Assembly: GCF_001244545.1 (NCBI RefSeq)
Contig: NZ_LN852694.1
Location: 62,001 to 126,000, forward strand
DNA length: 64,000 bases
Direction of reading: 5' to 3'
Source of the DNA: Candidatus Stoquefichus sp. SB1
GTDB taxonomy: Bacteria; Bacillota_I; Bacilli_A; Erysipelotrichales; Coprobacillaceae
Numbering within the stretch: the stretch's first letter is position 1; each line of letters begins with the position of its first letter. Of this stretch, positions 58,560 through 64,000 are shown in pieces. Under the pieces are notes generated by a model. That model was not told the origin of the DNA and ran no database searches. It was given only the letters and a program-made list of their open reading frames with translations. The translations under genes and the position numbers were made by a program.

Positions 58560-59261
58560 ATGAAAATATTAATTTGTGATGAAGATGAAAAATATATTGA
58601 ATATTTAATAGAAAAGATTAAATCTTTTCCTTGTGATGAGGAATTACTTTTTGAAAGTTATACTGAGACACCTGGAATTGCTCGTCGAATTGAAACTGAA
58701 AATTTTGATATTGCTTATTTAGGAGCAGTTATTCATGGTAGAAATGGTTTTGAATTAGGGAGAATGATTCATCAACATTATCCAGACTGTATTTTGTTTT
58801 ATGTTTGTGAAGATTATAAATATATGCATGAAGTCTTTAGAGCATATGGTTTCCAAATGTTACTGAAGACTCAGGAAAAATTATTAGCTAGTGAGTTTCA
58901 AAGAGCTTTGACAGTTTATCAAAAACTTCATTTTCATGTATTATTTCATCTTGAAGATGAAACAACACATGATTTTATCCCAGCTGAAATTGTTTATATT
59001 GAAACAACAGATGAAACAACAACAGTCATTACAATGGGGGAACGTTATTGTGGTTATTTTGAAAAATTAAAGCCACTCAAACAAAAATTATTAGAATATC
59101 ATTTCTTTCAGATGCATCCACAATATTTTGTAAATATGGAGCATATTGAATTGGTGAGAAGTGGTGAATTGGTTATGGATAATGGGGATTGTATTCCAAC
59201 TTCAGCAATGAATAGAGAAGTCATTGATGATGCGATTCAATCATTTATGGACAGAATTTAA
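58560..59261 (+). CDS. LytTR-type response regulator lacking the phospho-acceptor Asp
   Basis: A 233-residue regulator. Residues 2-115 are a receiver-like domain: Asp7 and Glu8 are present, but the position of the phospho-Asp is Gly55 in FDIAYLGAVIHG. Residues 133-228 are a LytTR DNA-binding domain (HDFIPAEIVYIETTDETTTV, FEKLKPLKQKLLEYHFFQMHPQYFVNMEHIE; shown in part). It is likely phosphorylation-independent. No histidine kinase is beside it. The ATG at 58560 follows AAAGGAG. It is divergent from the ABC operon and probably its activator. Confidence 0.9.
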   Translation: MKILICDEDEKYIEYLIEKIKSFPCDEELLFESYTETPGIARRIETENFDIAYLGAVIHGRNGFELGRMIHQHYPDCILFYVCEDYKYMHEVFRAYGFQMLLKTQEKLLASEFQRALTVYQKLHFHVLFHLEDETTHDFIPAEIVYIETTDETTTVITMGERYCGYFEKLKPLKQKLLEYHFFQMHPQYFVNMEHIELVRSGELVMDNGDCIPTSAMNREVIDDAIQSFMDRI

Positions 59262-59274
59262 TAAGTGAATAATA

Positions 59275-59314
59275 AAAATGATACTTAATTATATGATTAG
59301 GTATCATTTTTATA
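59275..59314 (+). terminator. Terminator after the LytTR gene
   Basis: AAAATGATAC at 59275-59284 pairs with GTATCATTTT at 59301-59310, followed by T-rich DNA. Confidence 0.75.
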
Positions 59315-59420
59315 TAATTTCATTGTTGTTTGTCACCCTTTTGATGTCCATAGGTATTTATAATAATTATATGAATAAATGATTGGAAAGGATTTGATAA
59401 AGGGAAATGTTTACATATTT

Positions 59421-59435
59421 ATGAAAACGCTTACT
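59421..59435. promoter_or_regulatory. Candidate cre (CcpA) site
   Basis: ATGAAAACGCTTACT matches WTGNAARCGNWWWCAW except at one position. It lies 33 bases upstream of the surface-protein ATG. Confidence 0.5.
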
Positions 59436-59467
59436 GATTAAAATTCAAAGAAAAGGAGAAAAAAGGA

Positions 59468-60919
59468 ATGGGAAAGAAATTATTGAAAAAAGCAAGTGTG
59501 GCATTATTAGCCGTGATGATGTCATTAGCATTGATGCCAATGAAAGAAGTTCATGCTATAAGTTATCAATTTGCAAATATCGAAGTTGGAGATATCTTGA
59601 AAGCAGGTGATACTTTTAATTTGTCTGAAAACAATGAACAAATACAAGAGGTAGCTTATTATAAACACAATGGTGGACATATTGCTTCAGGAATGAATTA
59701 TAATAGTGGAACGTATACAGTACCGTCTAATGTTTCTACCGCAAGTTATGATCAATGGGAAGTTACAAGCATAACACTTTATAACAATTCAACAAATAGA
59801 TATTTTATGACTTTAAAGGGAATTCGTTCTACTGCGACAGTTGATGATGTTATCGTTAAAGGTGGAATAGGACAAAATATACAAATTGAGCCAACATTAG
59901 TTAAAATTCATACAAATGTAGAAATCAACAAAGCTGTGGGTGGTACAGTATCAGGCTGGTTTAAAAATCTACCTGCTGGACTGGTTGCAATTATTGATAG
60001 TGATGATTCTGAAAATGGAATAATTACTTTAAAAATATATGGACAGGCAACAACGGCGGTAAGTGAAGCAATGGAAATTGTTATTCCTAAGGAAGATATT
60101 GATGGTGCAAGTAAAAATTTAGAAGTAACTTCAAATTCCAATGCTAAATTTGAAATAGGAGAACGTGAAGCAACTGTAGAAAATGTTGTAATCACAGGTT
60201 CTGTAGGAGAAACAATAACAAATCAAACATTTAAGATTACAATTAAAAATGATGAATTTGTCAAAAATTTAAGTGCTACATCTAATCTCAAAACAAATCT
60301 TCCGAGTGATTTATTTGTGGTGTATTCTCGTTTAATAGATGAAACTCATGTTGTTGTTAGTGTGACTGGAACACCATTAGCTAGTGAAAAAGGGACTCTT
60401 CAACTCACAATTCCTGATGAATGGTTAAAGAGTGGAGAATTCTTAAAAGTCACTGCTAATTCAAATGCTAAATATGATATTGGAAGTGTCAAAATAACTG
60501 CTGGAACTAATTCATCACATAAAACTGGTACTACTGGTGATTTAAAATTTACATGTAGTGGAAAATTAGATGATTTTGTTGGTATTTATGTAGATAATGC
60601 ATTGGTTAACCCAAGTCATTATACTGTTCAATCTGGAAGTACAATTCTTACTTTGAAAGCCAATTATTTAAATACTTTGGCCTCAGGAACACATACATTA
60701 AAATTCCAATATAAAAATAATGTTTCCGTTACAACAACTTTTAAAATTTTGGCTGATGACAGCAAGAAAAAACCACCAGTTAATCAAAAAGATAAGACAA
60801 ACAATTCAAAGACACCTCAAACAGCTGATATGTCTCCAATTGCTTTCTATTCATTACTAATTATGGTCAGTGGACTTGCTGGAGTATTTGTGCTAAAAAG
60901 AAAAAAAGAACAAATTTAA
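59468..60919 (+). CDS. Secreted surface protein with repeat modules and a PxTxD sorting signal
   Basis: A 483-residue wall protein. The signal peptide is cut after VHA near residue 30. Two tandem modules of about 115 and 110 residues end in SNSNAKFEIG and ANSNAKYDIG and so share one origin. A CBM_X2-like unit follows (about 350-425; KLDDFVGIYVDNALVNPSHY and TLKFQYKN). The C-terminus has TPQTAD at 449-454, a helix and an RKKK tail. It is likely anchored by sortase and may bind carbohydrate. It lies under a candidate cre site. AAAAGGAG precedes the ATG. Confidence 0.82.
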   Translation: MGKKLLKKASVALLAVMMSLALMPMKEVHAISYQFANIEVGDILKAGDTFNLSENNEQIQEVAYYKHNGGHIASGMNYNSGTYTVPSNVSTASYDQWEVTSITLYNNSTNRYFMTLKGIRSTATVDDVIVKGGIGQNIQIEPTLVKIHTNVEINKAVGGTVSGWFKNLPAGLVAIIDSDDSENGIITLKIYGQATTAVSEAMEIVIPKEDIDGASKNLEVTSNSNAKFEIGEREATVENVVITGSVGETITNQTFKITIKNDEFVKNLSATSNLKTNLPSDLFVVYSRLIDETHVVVSVTGTPLASEKGTLQLTIPDEWLKSGEFLKVTANSNAKYDIGSVKITAGTNSSHKTGTTGDLKFTCSGKLDDFVGIYVDNALVNPSHYTVQSGSTILTLKANYLNTLASGTHTLKFQYKNNVSVTTTFKILADDSKKKPPVNQKDKTNNSKTPQTADMSPIAFYSLLIMVSGLAGVFVLKRKKEQI

Positions 60920-60928
60920 AATAAAATG

Positions 60929-60965
60929 AAAAGATTAGCTTGTAAATGGTTAATCTTTTCTTAAT
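60929..60965 (+). terminator. Terminator after the surface protein gene
   Basis: GAAAAGATTAGC and GGTTAATCTTTTC form a hairpin; the T run is weak. Confidence 0.55.
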
Positions 60966-61019
60966 AAAGAATAATTTTATTTAATATTAAAAATAGGTAA
61001 AAAAATTGTAGAATAGTGG

Positions 61020-61048
61020 TTGAAAAATCATATAAGAAATGATATTAT
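61020..61048 (+). promoter_or_regulatory. Promoter of the fhs-purE-purC operon
   Basis: -35 TTGAAA at 61020-61025, 17-base spacer, -10 TATTAT at 61043-61048. Transcription should start about 7 bases later, at the foot of the riboswitch. Confidence 0.75.
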
Positions 61049-61053
61049 TCACT

Positions 61054-61152
61054 TAGTTATACAACTGGCGGAAGTGGAATGAACCACATGGAGTATAATA
61101 GGAAAGAGTCGACCGTCTGGGCAAAAGTCTGGATGAGTACGCTCTTTTTTTT
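61054..61152 (+). ncRNA. ZTP riboswitch (pfl motif)
   Basis: TTATAC at 61057-61062 pairs with GTATAA at 61093-61098 (P1), the conserved ACTGGCGG follows at 61063-61071, GTGG at 61074-61077 pairs with CCAC at 61084-61087, and the 3' part has CCGTCTGGGC at 61113-61122. A terminator-type end with an AAGAG/CTCTT stem and T8 (61145-61152) is the expression platform. This layout is the pfl/ZTP motif, which senses ZMP/ZTP when 10-formyl-THF is short, and turns on fhs and purine genes. Placement before fhs-purE-purC fits that role. Confidence 0.85.
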
Positions 61153-61259
61153 GTTTTTCTTGAAATGATATCGATATCACTGGAGAAAAACCTCAATTTA
61201 TGGTATAAAAGAAGTGTCGAAGTCCTTAATAAAAAAGTATAAAAAGAAAGGGTGGCATT

Positions 61260-62930
61260 ATGTTAACTGATGTAGAAATTGCACAAAGTGCGAAGATGAA
61301 ACCAATTAAAGAAATTGCTCAAAAAGTTGGTTTAGATGAAGATGATTTAGAACTTTATGGAAAGTATAAAGCTAAGATTTCTTTAGAAGCAATCACGAAG
61401 TTAAAAAACAATGAAAATGGGAAATTGATTTTAGTGACTGCAATTAATCCAACTCCAGCTGGAGAAGGAAAAACAACAACAATGATAGGTTTATCTCAAG
61501 CTTTAAATAAGCTGGGGAAAAAATCTGTTGTGGCTATGCGTGAACCAAGTTTAGGACCATGTTTTGGTGTGAAAGGTGGGGCAGCTGGTGGAGGATATGC
61601 ACAAGTTGTTCCAATGGAAGATATTAATTTGCATTTTACTGGAGATATTCATGCAATTACAACTGCGAATAACTTAATTGCAGCGATGTTGGATAATTCT
61701 ATTCAACAAGGAAATCCTTTGGATATTGATACAAGACAAATTGTTTGGAAACGTGTTGTTGATTTAAATGATAGAGCATTAAGACATATTGTTGTTGGTC
61801 TTGGTGGTAAAGTGAATGGTGTCCCTAGAGAAGATGGATTTGATATCAGTGTGGCAAGTGAAGTCATGGCTATTTTATGTTTAGCAACTTCATTAGAAGA
61901 TTTAAAGAAGCGTGCAGGACGTATGATTGTTGCTTATAATCATGCTGGGGATCCTGTTACTGTGGATGATATCAAAGCAACAGGAGCAGTGACTTTATTA
62001 TTAAAAGATGCGATCAAACCAAACTTAGTGCAAACATTAGATCATACACCAGTGTTTGTTCATGGTGGACCATTTGCGAATATTGCTCATGGATGTAACT
62101 CTGTTATGGCAACAAACTTAGCTATGAAATTAGGTGATTATGCGATTACTGAAGCTGGGTTTGGAGCTGATTTAGGAGCTGAAAAGTTCTTAGATATCAA
62201 ATGTCGTCAGGCTGGACTTTCACCTGATGCAGTTGTCATTGTGGCAACAGTACGTGCATTAAAGATGCATGGTGGAGTTGCTAAGAAAGATTTAAATGAA
62301 GAAAACTTAGATGCTTTAAGAAAAGGAATTGAAAACCTTGAAAAGCATATTGAAAATATTTCAAAATACAATTTACCAAGTGTGGTTGCGATTAATGCTT
62401 TCCCAACTGACACAGAGGCTGAATTACAATTATTAAACGAAATCTGTCAGGCTAAAGGTGTTGATGTAGCCATTAGTAAAGTATGGGAAAAAGGTGCTGA
62501 TGGTGGAATTGAATTGGCGGAAAAATTGTTAGATGTTTTAGCAACAAAAGAAGCTCATTTTTCACCTATCTATGATCTTGATTTGTCAATTGCTGATAAG
62601 ATCAAGACAATTGCTAAAGAAATATATGGTGCAGATGATGTCACTTTCACTAAGAAAGTGTTGAATAAGATGAAGAAATATGAAGCACAGGGATTAGGAC
62701 AATTACCAATCTGTGTTGCAAAAACACAATATTCTTTATCTGATGATCCAACATTATTAGGAAGACCAAGTGGTTTTGTTGTAGAAATCAATGATTTAAT
62801 TCCGAATACTGGAGCCGGTTTCTTAGTTGCAATTAGTGGTGATATCATGCGTATGCCGGGACTTCCAAAAGTGCCAGCGGCTGTCAATATGGATATTGAT
62901 GAGGAAGGAAAAATAGTAGGTTTATTCTAG
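61260..62930 (+). CDS. fhs: Formate-tetrahydrofolate ligase
   Basis: A 556-residue enzyme, the usual length. It joins formate to THF with ATP to give 10-formyl-THF, which feeds purine synthesis. The P-loop is [10 protein letters not shown] at 65-74, followed by a Gly-rich [18 protein letters not shown] region. The substrate-binding [11 protein letters not shown] (near residue 182) is present. GGGTGG precedes the ATG. It is the first gene after the ZTP riboswitch; a weak hairpin lies between it and purE. Confidence 0.97.
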   Translation: MLTDVEIAQSAKMKPIKEIAQKVGLDEDDLELYGKYKAKISLEAITKLKNNENGKLILVTAINPTPAGEGKTTTMIGLSQALNKLGKKSVVAMREPSLGPCFGVKGGAAGGGYAQVVPMEDINLHFTGDIHAITTANNLIAAMLDNSIQQGNPLDIDTRQIVWKRVVDLNDRALRHIVVGLGGKVNGVPREDGFDISVASEVMAILCLATSLEDLKKRAGRMIVAYNHAGDPVTVDDIKATGAVTLLLKDAIKPNLVQTLDHTPVFVHGGPFANIAHGCNSVMATNLAMKLGDYAITEAGFGADLGAEKFLDIKCRQAGLSPDAVVIVATVRALKMHGGVAKKDLNEENLDALRKGIENLEKHIENISKYNLPSVVAINAFPTDTEAELQLLNEICQAKGVDVAISKVWEKGADGGIELAEKLLDVLATKEAHFSPIYDLDLSIADKIKTIAKEIYGADDVTFTKKVLNKMKKYEAQGLGQLPICVAKTQYSLSDDPTLLGRPSGFVVEINDLIPNTGAGFLVAISGDIMRMPGLPKVPAAVNMDIDEEGKIVGLF

Positions 62931-62952
62931 AAGAGACAATTGTCTCTTTTGG
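62931..62952 (+). terminator. Weak intercistronic hairpin
   Basis: AAGAGACAATTGTCTCTT at 62931-62948 is palindromic and has only two further Ts. It may lower downstream expression or protect mRNA ends. Confidence 0.5.
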
Positions 62953-62978
62953 CGTTTAAAAAGAAAGGAAGATAAAAG

Positions 62979-63467
62979 ATGAAAGTTGCAATTATTATGG
63001 GTTCAACAAGTGATTTATCAAAAGTAGAACCAGCTGTAGAGATTTTAAAGGATTATGGTGTAGAAGTGAATGTGAGATGTCTTTCTGCACATCGTGCACA
63101 TTTAGGTTTAAGTGCATTCATTGAAGAAACAAAAACGGATGGAACAGAAGTGATTATTACAGCAGCTGGAATGGCAGCAGCTTTACCAGGCGTTGTTGCT
63201 TCACAAACTGTATTACCAGTGATTGGGGTTCCTCTTAGTGGTGCAACATTAGATGGTATGGATGCATTGTTATCAATTGTCCAAATGCCTTCTGGTATTC
63301 CAGTGGCAACTGTTGCGATTAATGGAAGTAAGAATGCAGCTTATTTGGCATTACAAATCATGGCCATCAAACATGATGATATCAAAGAAAAATTATTAGC
63401 TTATAGAAAAGACATGGAAGCACAAGCAATGCGTGCTAACGATGAAGTTATAGAAAAATATAAATAA
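62979..63467 (+). CDS. purE: N5-carboxyaminoimidazole ribonucleotide mutase
   Basis: A 162-residue PurE of class I size and order: MGSTSDLSKVEPAVEILKDYGV at the start, SAHRAHLG near residue 40, and ITAAGMAAALPGVVASQT and LSIVQMPSGIPVATVA after. The usual SAHRTP reads SAHRAH here, a variant around the substrate loop. It catalyses the mutase step in purine synthesis and requires PurK elsewhere. It is second in the ZTP-regulated operon, and AAAGGAAG precedes the ATG. Confidence 0.92.
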   Translation: MKVAIIMGSTSDLSKVEPAVEILKDYGVEVNVRCLSAHRAHLGLSAFIEETKTDGTEVIITAAGMAAALPGVVASQTVLPVIGVPLSGATLDGMDALLSIVQMPSGIPVATVAINGSKNAAYLALQIMAIKHDDIKEKLLAYRKDMEAQAMRANDEVIEKYK

Positions 63468-63482
63468 GAAGGAGAAACGAAA

Positions 63483-64000
63483 ATGGCAGAATTATTGTAT
63501 GAAGGAAAAGCAAAACAAGTTTATAAAACAGACAAAGAAGGTGAATATTTAATTCATTACAAAGATGATGCAACAGCAGGAAATGGTGTTAAACATGATC
63601 AATTTGAAGGAAAAGGTGTTTTAAATAATACAATTTCTTGTATTATCTTTGATATGTTAGAAGAAGCAGGTATCAAAACACATATGATTGAAAAAATCAA
63701 TGAAAGAGATATCAGAGTTAAAAAAGTTGAAATCTTCCCATTAGAAGTGATTGTTAGAAATATTACAACTGGATCTTTCTGTAAAAGATTGGGAGCACCT
63801 GAAGGCATTGTTTTAGATGAACCAATCTTTGAATTAAGTTATAAAAATGATGATTATGGTGATCCATTAATTAATGAAGATCATGCTGTCGCATTAAAAT
63901 TATGTACAAGAGAAGAATATGCATTTATTAAAAAAGAAACATTACAAATTAATGAATTATTGAAAGAATTCTTCTTGAAATTCAATTTAAAATTAGTTGA
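63483..64000 (+). CDS. purC: SAICAR synthetase (truncated at window end)
   Basis: The first 172 codons of purC, cut by the window edge. MAELLYEGKAKQVYKT, DDATAGNGVKHD, the VEIFPLEVIVRNITTGSFCKR core and the KNDDYGDPLI segment are typical of PurC (about 235 residues when complete). It ligates aspartate to CAIR using ATP. AAGGAG precedes the ATG, 16 bases after purE. The end is missing only because of the window. Confidence 0.95.
   Translation, partial: MAELLYEGKAKQVYKTDKEGEYLIHYKDDATAGNGVKHDQFEGKGVLNNTISCIIFDMLEEAGIKTHMIEKINERDIRVKKVEIFPLEVIVRNITTGSFCKRLGAPEGIVLDEPIFELSYKNDDYGDPLINEDHAVALKLCTREEYAFIKKETLQINELLKEFFLKFNLKLV

Noticed and set aside
62570-62887. Reverse-strand frame within fhs
   Set aside because: It is a mirror of a strongly conserved enzyme gene and has no start context.

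Overview
The window is AT-rich chromosomal DNA from a low-GC Bacillota bacterium. Standard code use with TGA stops, strong AGGAGG ribosome sites, a CwlD-type amidase, a meso-DAP-type MurE and a PxTxD surface-anchor style all fit an anaerobic gut member of the Erysipelotrichia (Coprobacillus-like). That placement is an inference from gene content; there is no rRNA in the window.

Bases 1-9150 are an accessory region of short, same-strand, mostly unrelated genes: HEAT/SufBD-like, two GNATs, a DUF1905-C39-like fusion, DUF1801, a DinB-like protein, a CatA-like acetyltransferase, DUF4259, DUF4375, small membrane proteins and an alpha/beta hydrolase. In the first 6.1 kb the genes are separated by a recurring leader whose core is AAATGAGAATTTGTGGAGG and which carries the ribosome-binding site. 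There is one decayed gene and no recombinase. This looks like a cassette array.

Bases 9189-14455 are a sugar locus: a GntR/UTRA repressor, a lactose/cellobiose-family PTS (IIB, IIC, IIA) and a GH31 YicI-like alpha-glycosidase, with operator half-sites over the promoter. Bases 14682-29419 are dominated by signalling: three diguanylate-cyclase-type proteins, a separate Hpt protein, two TetR regulators beside membrane transport genes, and a run of small conserved proteins ending in an HD-GNAT fusion. Bases 29510-33311 hold a group B-like [FeFe] hydrogenase, a VOC protein, a short pyrophosphatase-like protein and a MATE pump.

Bases 33661-40468 hold secreted proteins, a CwlD-like amidase, and a solute-binding lipoprotein coupled to a Cache-GGDEF-EAL protein. 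Two tRNA-Ile genes and one tRNA-Ala gene follow. Bases 41022-51906 cover a CmpB-like membrane protein, a second MATE pump, an orphan PTS IIC, murE, a polysaccharide deacetylase, a methyltransferase, a BspA-like surface protein and an ABC-F protein. Bases 52061-53945 encode an ECF sigma factor overlapping an RsgI-like anti-sigma factor that has a candidate N-P self-cleavage site and three PepSY-like domains. Bases 56013-59261 hold a four-gene ABC exporter facing a LytTR regulator that lacks the usual phospho-acceptor Asp; a 21-bp-period direct repeat lies upstream of the exporter -35 box. A second surface protein follows. The window ends in fhs-purE-purC behind a ZTP riboswitch, which links one-carbon supply to purine synthesis.
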